In this document: positions 7,542 through 15,809 of the stretch, piece after piece
Layout of the letters: every line of letters begins with the position of its first letter
Numbering within the stretch: the first letter of the stretch is position 1
Virus record (IMG/VR): IMGVR_UViG_3300008108_000218
Coordinates: 1-31,254 of that record
DNA: 31,254 nt
Strand: one strand, 5' to 3'
Origin: a virus
Translations under genes and position numbers: made by a program
The notes under the pieces: generated by a model
What the model was told of the DNA's origin: nothing
Seen by the model: only the letters and a program-made list of their open reading frames with translations
Databases searched by the model: none

Positions 7542-9277
7542 TTACATTTAAAAAAATTCGCTGGAAGAATTTTCTTTCTACTGGAAATGTCTTTACTGAA
7601 ATTGATTTAACTAAAAACAAAACCAATCTGATTGTTGGTAAAAATGGAGCAGGCAAGTCAACCATCTTAGATGCGTTGACTTTTTCTCTCTTCGGTAAAC
7701 CGTATAGAAAAATTAATAAACCGATGCTAGTCAATAGCATCAACAGTGCCGATTGCCTCACCGAAACTGAATTTGATATCGGAAACAATCAATATAAAAT
7801 TGTTCGTGGTATCAAACCAGCTGTATTTGAGATATGGCAAAACGGTGCTTTGCTTGATCAAAATTCTTCTATCATTGATCAGCAAAAACAACTGGAACAA
7901 AACATCCTCAAAATGAATTACAAATCTTTTACTCAGATTGTAGTTCTTGGATCTTCAAACTTCATTCCTTTCATGCGACTACCTGTTGCATCACGTCGAG
8001 AAATCATTGAGGATATCCTTGACATCCAGATCTTTTCTGTGATGAATTTAAATTTAAAAGAGAAACTTAAATTTGCTAACGATGATATCAAAGAACGTGA
8101 CTATCAACTTGACATGCTTTCGGAAAAAATTGAAATGCAGAAAGCGTTCATCAGTGATATTGAAAAGAAAACTGAATCTGAAATAGATAGTAGAAAAGAT
8201 AAGATCGATGAGTTTAGGATTGAACAACAGTCCCATGATTCATCTATCATTGACTTTTCTAATAAAGTATCGGAACTTATAGATCGATCTAAAAGTCATG
8301 AAGGTGCTGATGCTAAGCTTAAAAAGCTTACTACTTTAAAAGGGAAGATTCAGCAGAAGTTTAGTAGCTATCAAAAAGAACATCAGTTCTTCAGTGAGAA
8401 TGAAAGCTGTCCTACATGTGGTCAGCATATCGATGATGATCTTAAACAGAATCGACTTGATAAGATCATGGGTTCTATTACTGATCTCAATAAAGGTTTT
8501 GATGAGATCAAACAAACAATTGAAGAAGAAGAAAATCGCCACAAAGAGTTTATCAATCTACAATCCGAAATCAATGATTACAATTCTAAGATTCATTTCG
8601 CTCGCACTACAAATGATCGAATCGAAAGACAGATCAAACAACTCCAACAAGAAATCGAAAACCTTAAGAACCAGACAGGATCGGAAGGTGAAGCGTATGC
8701 AAAGCTTGACGAGTATGAACAGGAGCAGGCAAATCTAAAGAAACAATTAAGTATTGTTAAGGAAGAACGTGAATGTTTGCAAACTGCTGCTATACTGTTG
8801 AAAGATAATGGTATCAAAACCAGAATCATTAAACGGTATCTTCCTGTTATGAATAAACTCGTTAACGAGTATCTTCAAAACATGGATTTCTATGTTAACT
8901 TTACTCTCGATGAAAATTTTGAGGAAACAATCAAATCAAGATATAGAGACATCTTCTCTTACGAATCATTCTCGGAGGGAGAAAAAGCTCGTATTGATAT
9001 TTCTCTTCTGCTTACTTGGAGAGCTGTTGCTAAACTTAAAAATAGCGTTGACACTAACCTCCTTATCCTCGATGAGATCTTTGATGGATCTCTAGATACT
9101 AGTGGTAGTAGTGAGCTTGGTTGGATTCTTAGAAACTTCGACAAGAATACCAACGTGTTTGTTATTAGTCACAAAGAAGGAATGGAAGATAAGTTTCATT
9201 CTACTTGGCATTGCGAAAAAGTTAAAAACTTCAGTTACGTCAAGGAGACGACTTTTGAAGTGGCACAGGAGGGGTGA
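7538..9277 (+). CDS. 46: recombination endonuclease subunit gp46 (Rad50-like)
   Basis: gp46 is the SMC/Rad50-type ATPase partner of gp47. In the 579 aa (T4: 560), Walker A is GKNGAGKST at residues 34-42. A long coiled coil runs from about 180 to 420 and is broken by the zinc-hook CPTC at 291-294. The ABC signature SEGEK is at 479-483, and Walker B ends in LDE at residues 511-513. All catalytic elements are intact. The stop codon lies inside the arm of the terminator that follows, an economical overlap. Confidence 0.97.
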   Translation: MITFKKIRWKNFLSTGNVFTEIDLTKNKTNLIVGKNGAGKSTILDALTFSLFGKPYRKINKPMLVNSINSADCLTETEFDIGNNQYKIVRGIKPAVFEIWQNGALLDQNSSIIDQQKQLEQNILKMNYKSFTQIVVLGSSNFIPFMRLPVASRREIIEDILDIQIFSVMNLNLKEKLKFANDDIKERDYQLDMLSEKIEMQKAFISDIEKKTESEIDSRKDKIDEFRIEQQSHDSSIIDFSNKVSELIDRSKSHEGADAKLKKLTTLKGKIQQKFSSYQKEHQFFSENESCPTCGQHIDDDLKQNRLDKIMGSITDLNKGFDEIKQTIEEEENRHKEFINLQSEINDYNSKIHFARTTNDRIERQIKQLQQEIENLKNQTGSEGEAYAKLDEYEQEQANLKKQLSIVKEERECLQTAAILLKDNGIKTRIIKRYLPVMNKLVNEYLQNMDFYVNFTLDENFEETIKSRYRDIFSYESFSEGEKARIDISLLLTWRAVAKLKNSVDTNLLILDEIFDGSLDTSGSSELGWILRNFDKNTNVFVISHKEGMEDKFHSTWHCEKVKNFSYVKETTFEVAQEG

Positions 9278-9291
9278 CACCCTCCTTTTTT
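9267..9291 (+). terminator. terminator overlapping the gp46 stop
   Basis: AGGAGGG and CCCTCCT form a 7-bp perfect stem around a 6-base loop, followed by TTTTT. The hairpin contains the gp46 stop codon, and its loop carries a candidate -35 box for the next gene. Confidence 0.88.
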
Positions 9292-9303
9292 ATGGTCTAT
9301 ACT
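9274..9303 (+). promoter_or_regulatory. candidate promoter of the VWA gene, nested in the gp46 terminator
   Basis: GTGACA (9274-9279, 5 of 6 to TTGACA) and TATACT (9298-9303) are spaced by 18 bp. The -35 box lies in the loop of the terminator hairpin. The predicted start of transcription would leave a leader of only about 16 bases before the ATG at 9326. Confidence 0.55.
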
Positions 9304-9325
9304 GACTTCAGTTCAGACAAAACCA

Positions 9326-11488
9326 ATGCCCATCAACCACGAAGTCAAAGGCAACCTCGCCAAGCTGCTTGCCACCGAAAACCTTGTGATTGAGCACAAG
9401 AAGGTAGCTACTGCATCTTTTGATGTAATTAACCGTGTTCTGGTACTTCCTATCTGGGATCGTGCTTCAGGCACCGTATACGACCTTCTGGTTGGGCATG
9501 AGGTGGGTCATGCACTCTATACCCCAGCAGATGATTGGCGTGAGTGTTTGACTCAACCCATCCCTCCAGATTATGTCAATGTGATCGAAGATGCTCGCAT
9601 TGAGAAACTGATGAAGCGTAAGTATCCTGGTCTTGCTCGCAGTTTTTACAACGGATATCAAGAACTTAATAAGTCAGATTTCTTCTCTATTGCGGATGAA
9701 GATATGTCTGCGATGTCTCTTATTGATCGTATCAACCTTCACTTCAAGGTGGGTGCGTTTGCACTGATTCCTTTTTCTGAGGATGAGAAGCAGTTTGTTG
9801 AGATGACAGAAGTGGCAGAAACCTTTGCTGATGTCTTGATGATCTGTGAGCAGATTGTATCTTTCCTCAAAGACAAATATAAGGAAGAGCAGATCGAGGT
9901 TTCTGTTGACCGTGAAGAAATTATGCAGGGTCATGGTGGACAATCTATGTCTGTGGATATGGATGGTGATGAATCTTCAGAAGAACCTCAGCAAAAGAAA
10001 GAAGAAGGAGATAGTCAGATTGAAGCGGATGAAGATATTGCTACTGGTAAAAAAGCTGGTGGTCCTTCCGATGAAGAGGTATCTAAAACTCAGCGATCTT
10101 TTGATTCTGAGCTGGAATCTCTTACCGATAAAAATTCTCACGGTCATGAAACTGACTACGTAGAACTGCCTAAATTTGATATCAATAAAATCGTTGCAGA
10201 TAATACTTTGCTTCGTAATTATATCAATGAACAGTTTAATCATCAGCAAGCACAAATTGATAAGCATGTTGATTTGTTTGCAGGAACTGATACTTCATAT
10301 CGTAACTACAAAAAAGAATCTACTAAGGAAGTAAACTATCTTGTAAAGGAGTTTGAGTGTAGGAAATCTGCTGATGCTTATGCTCGTGCTTCCACTGCTC
10401 GCACTGGAGTTCTTGATACCAAGATGCTTCATACCTACAAGTATAATGAAGATCTGTTCAAGAAAGTTTCTATCATCCCTGATGGTAAGAATCATGGTCT
10501 GATCTTTATTCTTGACTGGTCTGGATCTATGAATGATTATCTTCTGGATACTGTCAAGCAACTGTTGAACCTTGTATGGTTCTGTCGTAAAGTTCAGATT
10601 CCTTTTGAGGTGTATGCATTTACTTACGAGTGGAATGATCGCTATGCCGATCCTGATGCAGAATGGGATCGTGAAATCTGTGAAAAGAAAGATGGTCACA
10701 TCATCATCCACAATCGTTTCTCTTTGATGAATATGTTGACATCAAAAACGAATAGCAAAGATTTTGAAAATGATTGTATCAATCTCTGGCGTCTTGCTGT
10801 TCGTCAAGATCGTAAGAGCTACTGCCGTTACAGCTGTCCAGCTGGTTTGGATTTGAGTGGCACTCCTCTCAATGAAAGCATCATTGCACTACATCAAATT
10901 ATTCCCATGTTCAAAAACAGGGAGCAACTTCAGAAAGTTAACGTTGTTATCCTTACCGATGGCGACGGTAACGGTCTTCAATATAGTGTTGATGTTCGTC
11001 GTAAGTATGGTCGTGATGTAGATTATCTTGGTCGTAATACTGTCAATGATTTGACTGCTCTTCGTGATCGTAAAACTGGTCACGTTTATCGCAACTTTGA
11101 TAATGGTCATCGCAATGGTTTGACTACTATTTTACTGGAAAATCTCAAGCACAATTTCCCCTTTGTAAATCTGATTGGATTCCGAATTCTTTCTGGTTCT
11201 GAATTCAGTTATCTGTTCAGGGGAGTGAATGAAATCTTTAGGAATGGTGATGATGCGAAAGTTGCCGCTGCATTTAAAGTGTGGCGAAAGGAGCACTCGT
11301 ATGAATTCAATGACATTGGATATGATGCTCTGTATACCCTTGCCTCATCTAAGCTGAACCAGGACACTACGTTTACTGTCACAGAAGATGCCAGCGATGC
11401 TCAGATCGCCAAGGCATTCCGTGATACAATGAAGACCAAGCGAACCAGCAAGAAAATCCTTTCTTCGTTCGCTACCCTGGTCAGCTGA
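9326..11488 (+). CDS. HEXXH metalloprotease-like protein with VWA domain (CobT-like)
   Basis: This 720-aa protein combines two modules. The N-terminal part has HEVGH at residues 58-62 and NVIEDARIE at 85-93, the layout of a zinc metallopeptidase (two His plus a downstream Glu). An acidic, low-complexity linker covers about 200-290. The C-terminal half is a von Willebrand A domain with the full metal-binding MIDAS set: DWSGS at 397-401, a Thr near 513 in SGTPLNES, and TDGDG near 544. Related cyanophage genes are sometimes labelled CobT-like. Together with the AAA+ gene downstream it looks like a MoxR-VWA type pair, probably remodelling or cleaving a protein. No Shine-Dalgarno precedes the ATG. 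The target is unknown. Confidence 0.8.
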   Translation: MPINHEVKGNLAKLLATENLVIEHKKVATASFDVINRVLVLPIWDRASGTVYDLLVGHEVGHALYTPADDWRECLTQPIPPDYVNVIEDARIEKLMKRKYPGLARSFYNGYQELNKSDFFSIADEDMSAMSLIDRINLHFKVGAFALIPFSEDEKQFVEMTEVAETFADVLMICEQIVSFLKDKYKEEQIEVSVDREEIMQGHGGQSMSVDMDGDESSEEPQQKKEEGDSQIEADEDIATGKKAGGPSDEEVSKTQRSFDSELESLTDKNSHGHETDYVELPKFDINKIVADNTLLRNYINEQFNHQQAQIDKHVDLFAGTDTSYRNYKKESTKEVNYLVKEFECRKSADAYARASTARTGVLDTKMLHTYKYNEDLFKKVSIIPDGKNHGLIFILDWSGSMNDYLLDTVKQLLNLVWFCRKVQIPFEVYAFTYEWNDRYADPDAEWDREICEKKDGHIIIHNRFSLMNMLTSKTNSKDFENDCINLWRLAVRQDRKSYCRYSCPAGLDLSGTPLNESIIALHQIIPMFKNREQLQKVNVVILTDGDGNGLQYSVDVRRKYGRDVDYLGRNTVNDLTALRDRKTGHVYRNFDNGHRNGLTTILLENLKHNFPFVNLIGFRILSGSEFSYLFRGVNEIFRNGDDAKVAAAFKVWRKEHSYEFNDIGYDALYTLASSKLNQDTTFTVTEDASDAQIAKAFRDTMKTKRTSKKILSSFATLVS

Positions 11489-11506
11489 GCAGCTGTCCAC
11501 CCTGAT

Positions 11507-11535
11507 TTGACAGGGGAGAGATTCTCCCCTATACT
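11507..11535 (+). promoter_or_regulatory. sigma70-type promoter with palindromic spacer, CobS-like gene
   Basis: TTGACA (11507-11512) and TATACT (11530-11535) are separated by 17 bp. That spacer is a perfect 17-bp inverted repeat: GGGGAGA at 11513-11519, GAT in the centre, TCTCCCC at 11523-11529. It could be an operator for a dimeric repressor or activator, or a hairpin that ends the upstream transcript, although no T-run follows. The expected start of transcription is near 11542. Confidence 0.82.
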
Positions 11536-11566
11536 AAGAACATCCCAATCAACGGAGCCTTTTGTT

Positions 11567-12670
11567 ATGCCTCGCATGTCCCAGATCAACATGAACGAAC
11601 TGACCGCTTTTATTTCTGAAAACTATGGTAACGATTTCGGCACTAATGCCGTGTATGCTGCAGCAAAACATTTTGATGTTTCTCACCCGACTATTGCTAA
11701 GCGTCTCGATCAATACAAAGTTGGTCATGGTCGTTGGTCGCTGACTGCTGACCAACTTGAGAAAACTTACAATGCACCTGCTGCAGAACCTGCAGTTGAA
11801 ACTGTGGAAAAAGTAAACCTGATTCCTGAAAAAGATGATAACTTCGTCAGCTTTGGTAACTTTAGTGACGTTAAGAAAATTATTTCTTCTAACGTCTTCT
11901 ATCCTGTGTTCATCACTGGCATGTCTGGTAATGGTAAAACTTTCAGTGTGGAGCAAGCTTGTGCTCAACTAAAGCGTGAGATGATTCGTGTAAACATCAC
12001 TATTGAAACTGATGAGGATGATCTGATCGGTGGTTTCCGTCTTGTTGATGGAAACACTGTGTGGCACAACGGTCCTGTGATTGAAGCTCTTGAGCGTGGT
12101 GCTGTTCTGCTGCTTGATGAGATCGACCTTGCTTCTAACAAGATCATGTGTCTTCAGTCCATCCTCGAAGGTAAGGGCGTGTTCCTGAAAAAAACGGGTC
12201 GTTATGTGAAGCCTACCCATGGTTTCACTATCATTGCTACTGCAAACACCAAGGGCAAGGGTTCTGATGATGGTCGTTTCATTGGCACCAATGTTTTGAA
12301 CGAAGCATTCCTTGAGCGATTTGCTCTCACCTTCGAGCAGGATTATCCGACTCCTAAGATCGAGCAAAAGATTCTTGAAAAGCTTTCTGCAAAGCTTGGT
12401 GTTCTAGATGAAGAGTTCTGTCAGAAGCTTGCTTTCTGGGCAGAGCAAATTCGCAAAACCTTCAAGGATGGTGGTGTTGATGAAGTGATTTCCACTCGTC
12501 GTCTGACTCACATCATTCGTGCTTATAGCATCTTCAACAAGCGTAAGAAAGCAATCGAAGTTTGTGTGAATCGTTTTGATGATGAGACCAAGGAATCGTT
12601 TCTTTCTCTCTACAATGCAATTGATGAAAAGGTAGAAACTGTAAATGAAAACCAAGAAGGAATCATCTGA
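11567..12670 (+). CDS. cobS: CobS/MoxR-like AAA+ ATPase
   Basis: The 367-aa product matches the cyanophage gene usually annotated cobS. Walker A is GMSGNGKT at residues 118-125, Walker B ends in LLLDEID (D184, E185), sensor 1 lies in IIATANTKG, and a GRFIGTN...ERFALTF segment carries the Arg finger region. The first about 75 residues look helix-turn-helix-like (NAVYAAAKHFDVSHPTIAKRL), unlike a plain AAA+ protein. The ATG at 11567 is chosen because GGAG lies 9 bases upstream; an in-frame TTG at 11507 would place the start inside the -35 box. True cobaltochelatase also needs CobN, which is absent here, so a chaperone-like role with the upstream VWA protein is at least as likely. Confidence 0.85.
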   Translation: MPRMSQINMNELTAFISENYGNDFGTNAVYAAAKHFDVSHPTIAKRLDQYKVGHGRWSLTADQLEKTYNAPAAEPAVETVEKVNLIPEKDDNFVSFGNFSDVKKIISSNVFYPVFITGMSGNGKTFSVEQACAQLKREMIRVNITIETDEDDLIGGFRLVDGNTVWHNGPVIEALERGAVLLLDEIDLASNKIMCLQSILEGKGVFLKKTGRYVKPTHGFTIIATANTKGKGSDDGRFIGTNVLNEAFLERFALTFEQDYPTPKIEQKILEKLSAKLGVLDEEFCQKLAFWAEQIRKTFKDGGVDEVISTRRLTHIIRAYSIFNKRKKAIEVCVNRFDDETKESFLSLYNAIDEKVETVNENQEGII

Positions 12671-12824
12671 GTTTCACGGGTATGTTGGTAACCTCGCCGT
12701 TCTAACGAGCGGCGAGACCGTGAAAATCCTTGGTGGACATCACCTTAAACTGTTCGTAAAAACACTTGACGGCACAATCAAAGAGTGCTATCATAGTGAT
12801 CTGTCTTATGTATTGGAGGAATGA
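12645..12824 (+). CDS. small SH3/Sm-like hypothetical protein
   Basis: A 59-codon ORF starts inside the end of the CobS-like gene in another frame and ends at the TGA at 12822-12824. The product has the look of a small beta barrel: YVGNLAVLTSGETVKIL, then LKLFVKTLDGTIKECYHSDL. The T-S-G-E-x-V phrase resembles the start of the Sm-like proteins elsewhere in the window, but the protein is much shorter. It has no strong Shine-Dalgarno and would depend on coupling with the upstream gene. It contains the promoter of the next gene. Function unknown. Confidence 0.6.
   Translation: MKTKKESSEFHGYVGNLAVLTSGETVKILGGHHLKLFVKTLDGTIKECYHSDLSYVLEE
12766..12794 (+). promoter_or_regulatory. sigma70-type promoter of the DUF3310-like/gp45 unit
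   Basis: TTGACG (12766-12771) and TATCAT (12789-12794) are spaced by 17 bp, with TGC in front of the -10 box (extended -10). It lies within the 59-aa ORF and probably drives the DUF3310-like gene and the clamp and clamp-loader genes behind it. Confidence 0.72.
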
Positions 12825-12826
12825 TT

Positions 12827-13135
12827 ATGCAATGGAAATACAATGAGGACAAAATCCTCAAGGACATTGAAGAGTATGTGATCAGCACCTATCATGGTCA
12901 CTACTGCGGTGACGAAGAAGGTTTTGATGACATTCAAACAATTGATCTGATGGCAGCAAAGAAACTTGCCTCTGGGTTTTGTCAAGCAAACATCCTCAAG
13001 TATGGCAGCCGATATGGCGACAAGGATGGGCTTAACAAGCGAGACCTTCTCAAAGTCATTCATTACGCCATGCTGCTGCTTCACTTTGATAAACACTATT
13101 CTCGCACTCAAAACGGTCTCCAGGAGTTTAAATGA
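12827..13135 (+). CDS. DUF3310-like protein
   Basis: This encodes a 102-aa product of unknown function. The segment QANILKYGSRYGDKDGLNKRDLLKVIHYAMLLL (about residues 54-86) fits the DUF3310 pattern: a helix with N-x-x-K-Y, then R-Y/A, then a helix D-L-x-K-x-x-x-Y. This family is common in phages, and its members are sometimes called nucleotide-kinase associated without strong proof. The ATG at 12827 is chosen because GGAGG at 12815-12819 gives a 7-base spacing; an ATG at 12821 would sit on top of the Shine-Dalgarno. It overlaps gp45 by 4 bp. Confidence 0.75.
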   Translation: MQWKYNEDKILKDIEEYVISTYHGHYCGDEEGFDDIQTIDLMAAKKLASGFCQANILKYGSRYGDKDGLNKRDLLKVIHYAMLLLHFDKHYSRTQNGLQEFK

Positions 13136-13797
13136 GTAACGTAACTATTTCTCCCCAAACAATGATGGTGCTGAAAAACTTCTCCACCATTAATGGTTCT
13201 ATTCTGATTCGGGAAGGCAACCAGCTAAAAACAATCAGTGTAGGTGAGAACGCTGTTGCACAATATACTTGTGCAGAAACATTTCCCCAAACTTTTGGTA
13301 TCTATGATCTAAACCAGTTCCTTGCTGGTCTGTCTCTTTTTGATAATGCAGTTCTAGATTTTAACAATCCAGAATATGTAACTATTCGTGGTGGTGGTCG
13401 TAGTGCCAAGTATTATTTCTCTAGTCCTGAGATTACCCTGAAAGCAGCACCAGAAAAAGATATTAAATTTCCTGGTGCTGATATGGAATTTACTATTAGT
13501 CAGGAAGATATTACTGCACTTCATAAAGCAAGCGCCGTGTATAGCATTGCTGATCTCAAGTTTCATTCTATTGGAGGGTCTGTAGTCCTCAGCTTGGTGG
13601 ATAAAGAGAATGAAACTAGCAATGTATTCTCACTTGAGTTGCCTGGTGATAACACTGGCGAGTATGAATTTTTCATGAAGATGGAAAATATTCGATTGCT
13701 TCCTGGAAATTATCATGTTAAAATTTCCAAGCATCTGATTACAGAGTGGAAACACACTTCTCTCGATCTCACTTATTATATTGCTCTTGAACCTTGA
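13132..13797 (+). CDS. 45: sliding clamp gp45
   Basis: gp45 is the trimeric DNA polymerase clamp and, in T4, also the mobile enhancer of late transcription through gp55 and gp33. The 221-aa length agrees with T4 gp45 (228). Family features include an N-terminal helix with TMMVLKNFSTINGSILIREG, the mid-chain NQFLAGLSLFDNAVLDF, and a C-terminal beta-rich domain ending in TSLDLTYYIALEP. CAGGAG gives a good ribosome site before the ATG. The stop overlaps the gp44 start by one base (TGATG), giving coupling with the clamp loader. Confidence 0.95.
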   Translation: MSNVTISPQTMMVLKNFSTINGSILIREGNQLKTISVGENAVAQYTCAETFPQTFGIYDLNQFLAGLSLFDNAVLDFNNPEYVTIRGGGRSAKYYFSSPEITLKAAPEKDIKFPGADMEFTISQEDITALHKASAVYSIADLKFHSIGGSVVLSLVDKENETSNVFSLELPGDNTGEYEFFMKMENIRLLPGNYHVKISKHLITEWKHTSLDLTYYIALEP

Positions 13798-14741
13798 TGA
13801 ATAAGAAATTTTTGTGGGTGGAAGAATATCGTCCTCATACTATTGATGACTGTATTCTTCCAGTGAATATTAAAAAATCATTTGAAGGATTCCTTGCTCA
13901 GAAAGAAATCCCTAATCTTCTCCTTTGTGGTTCTGCTGGTGTGGGAAAGACCACAGTTGCCAAAGCGGTGTGTGATGAGATTGGAGCATCCTACATTGTC
14001 ATTAACGGTTCGGACGAGGGACGATTCCTGGATACTGTTCGGAACAAGGTCAGGCAATTCGCCACAACTGTCTCATTGACCTCTGGGGCAGCCCACAAGG
14101 TCGTCATTATTGACGAGGCAGACAACACCACCAGCGACGTTCAGCTGTCGCTCAGGACCGCTGTGGAAGAGTTCCACAGCAACTGTCGCTTTATCTTTAC
14201 CTGTAACTTCCCAAACAAAATCATTGAACCATTGCACTCACGTTGTACGGTTATTGATTTTAAAATTAATAGCACAGAAGTAGATAAACTTCAAGCTAAA
14301 TTTTTTGTACGTCTCAAAACTATTCTTGATAACAATAGTATTGAGTACGAAGATAAAATTTTGATTAAACTAATCAAGCGTTATTATCCAGATTGGAGGA
14401 GGCTGATCAATGAAGCACAGAGACACAGTGCCAACGGACGGATTGATTCTTCTATTCTTGCTGACATTGCCGACATTAATCTGGATGATTTGGTCCGCTC
14501 GCTAAAGAATAAAGAATTTACTACAGTAAAGAAATGGGTTGTTGAAAATATCGATAACGATCCTAATCTTGTTTTGCGAAGAATGTATGAGGTTCTTTAT
14601 GATAATCTTAAACCAGCTTCTATTCCTGAAGCAGTTTTAATTATCGCAAAATATCAGTATCAAATTTCTTTTGTTGCTGATCAGGAGATTAATCTTCTTG
14701 CTTGCCTTACTGAAATTATGATGAGTTGTGAATTCAAATGA
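13797..14741 (+). CDS. 44: clamp loader large subunit gp44
   Basis: gp44 is the AAA+ ATPase subunit that opens and loads the gp45 clamp together with gp62. In the 314 aa (T4: 319), Walker A is GSAGVGKTT (K51), Walker B is the box IIDEAD (residues 104-109), and the SRC motif is at 148-150. The ATG at 13797 is preferred over an in-frame TTG three bases earlier, as it gives the usual MNKKFLWVEEYRP start. It overlaps the homing endonuclease downstream by ATGA, so that gene is inserted without breaking the clamp loader. Confidence 0.96.
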   Translation: MNKKFLWVEEYRPHTIDDCILPVNIKKSFEGFLAQKEIPNLLLCGSAGVGKTTVAKAVCDEIGASYIVINGSDEGRFLDTVRNKVRQFATTVSLTSGAAHKVVIIDEADNTTSDVQLSLRTAVEEFHSNCRFIFTCNFPNKIIEPLHSRCTVIDFKINSTEVDKLQAKFFVRLKTILDNNSIEYEDKILIKLIKRYYPDWRRLINEAQRHSANGRIDSSILADIADINLDDLVRSLKNKEFTTVKKWVVENIDNDPNLVLRRMYEVLYDNLKPASIPEAVLIIAKYQYQISFVADQEINLLACLTEIMMSCEFK

Positions 14742-15415
14742 AAAACGTTGATGAGATCATTCAAAATTTAAGAGATAAAGACATTTGGAATGAAGAAATT
14801 CTTTCCTATATCGAAACTTTAATTAAGAAAGAAATCTGGACAAACATTGTTATAGCAGGTAAAGAATATGACGGATATTCTATTTCTAGTCATGGAAATT
14901 TGATCTCGCATTTTAAACAAATTAGATCTAACGGGCTTATTGTTACTAAAATAGTTGATCCAACGATTAAAAAACCTTGTAAATTTTCTCCTTCTAAAGA
15001 TAAAAATGGTAGAATAACATCAATGTACAAAAAAATTCATTTGCCAAAAGGATTTTTTGAAGGTACATATCTAGAAAATGAAAATTATTTTTCTCAAGCT
15101 AGCACTAGTTTTGCTTATAGAAGAACTCCCCATCAATTAGTTATGGAAGCATTCCTCCCAATTTTCAAATATCCTCCAAAAAGGTTAGAGTTTTTTTGGA
15201 ATGATTTAGCGATTGGAGTAAAACAATGGATATATGAATCTGTAATTATAGATCATATTGATAATGATCCAACTCATAATTGTATATGGAATTTAAGATA
15301 TGGTACTGCTGGTGAAAATACCAGATGGGCAAAGGAACATTATGGGGGGAATTTTACAAACAAAATCAATAGTGCTCCTAAAGTGAAAAAAAATTCTATT
15401 CTCTCATTTATTTGA
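14738..15415 (+). CDS. HNH homing endonuclease
   Basis: This 225-aa protein is a probable free-standing homing endonuclease. A NUMOD4-like motif lies at 34-54 (EIWTNIVIAGKEYDGYSISS, then HGN). The HNH motif is DHIDNDPTHNCIWNL starting at residue 172 (D172, H173, then N181 and N185), followed by GTAGEN. Such genes cut cognate sites in related phages and spread with flanking DNA. It sits between gp44 and the genes leading to gp62, which in T4 are adjacent. Codon use (many AGA, ATA and AAA) differs from gp44 and gp45, which fits recent arrival. The ATG overlaps the gp44 stop, so it uses the host operon for translation. Confidence 0.9.
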   Translation: MKNVDEIIQNLRDKDIWNEEILSYIETLIKKEIWTNIVIAGKEYDGYSISSHGNLISHFKQIRSNGLIVTKIVDPTIKKPCKFSPSKDKNGRITSMYKKIHLPKGFFEGTYLENENYFSQASTSFAYRRTPHQLVMEAFLPIFKYPPKRLEFFWNDLAIGVKQWIYESVIIDHIDNDPTHNCIWNLRYGTAGENTRWAKEHYGGNFTNKINSAPKVKKNSILSFI

Positions 15416-15416
15416 T

Positions 15417-15809
15417 ATGATTAATTTTCAATCCGAAAGTAAAAAATCTGGTGATGAGTTTGAAGATTTTGTTGAACAAGATCTTATTAAACGTAATGGA
15501 ATAATTGTTGGTAAAGATTATTGTGTTCGGAATATTGGCATTGAACTTGATTACATTGCAGATCTTCCATATCGAACAGAGTATGTGGAAGCAAAAGGTG
15601 GGAGATCTGGTGGCAAGAAACGACCAGGAGCACAACGAACAGACAATGTAAAGAAAGCTGTTTGCAATGGTGCGTTACTTAAGTTTTATAAACCAGATGC
15701 ATATTATGTAATCTATTTTTCTGCTAAACCAAAAGAAGATAGTTACTCTCATAATATGATTCTAACAGCTATTCAAGCTGGGTATGTTAATGAGGTTCGT
15801 TATCTATGA
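15417..15809 (+). CDS. PD-(D/E)XK nuclease-like protein
   Basis: The 130-aa product shows the core of the restriction-endonuclease fold: an N-terminal helix with GDEFEDFVEQDL (E20 nearby), then IGIELDYIAD with D45, and VEAKGG with E58 and K60. The D-(12)-E-A-K layout is the classic catalytic signature. A basic loop, GGKKRPGAQR, follows. Candidates are a Holliday-junction or branched-DNA nuclease, or a remnant of a mobile nuclease module next to the HNH gene. It lies between the two clamp-loader genes, so a replication or repair role is plausible but not shown. It begins 1 base after the HNH stop. Confidence 0.75.
   Translation: MINFQSESKKSGDEFEDFVEQDLIKRNGIIVGKDYCVRNIGIELDYIADLPYRTEYVEAKGGRSGGKKRPGAQRTDNVKKAVCNGALLKFYKPDAYYVIYFSAKPKEDSYSHNMILTAIQAGYVNEVRYL

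Noticed and set aside
10295-10711. Long antisense reading frames, for example opposite the VWA gene, gp43 and uvsX
   Set aside because: They lie opposite strongly supported genes, have no ribosome sites, and their translations look like reversed coding bias.
11479-11501. Two CAGCTG copies just before the CobS-like promoter as a binding site
   Set aside because: CAGCTG is a 6-base palindrome that can recur by chance, and the first copy is part of the VWA coding end; too little to claim.
11507-11566. N-terminal extension of the CobS-like protein from a TTG codon at 11507
   Set aside because: The TTG is part of the -35 box and the extension lies across the promoter; the ATG at 11567 has GGAG at the right distance.
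11567-12670. Cobalamin biosynthesis as the firm function of the CobS-like gene
   Set aside because: No CobN gene is in the window and the partner has a protease motif; the symbol is kept only because it is the customary name.
12821-12826. ATG at 12821 as start of the DUF3310-like gene
   Set aside because: It directly abuts the Shine-Dalgarno GGAGG, leaving no room for the ribosome; the ATG at 12827 has a 7-base spacing.
13794-13796. TTG start of gp44 three bases upstream of the ATG
   Set aside because: The ATG at 13797 gives the normal gp44 start and the usual one-base overlap with the gp45 stop.
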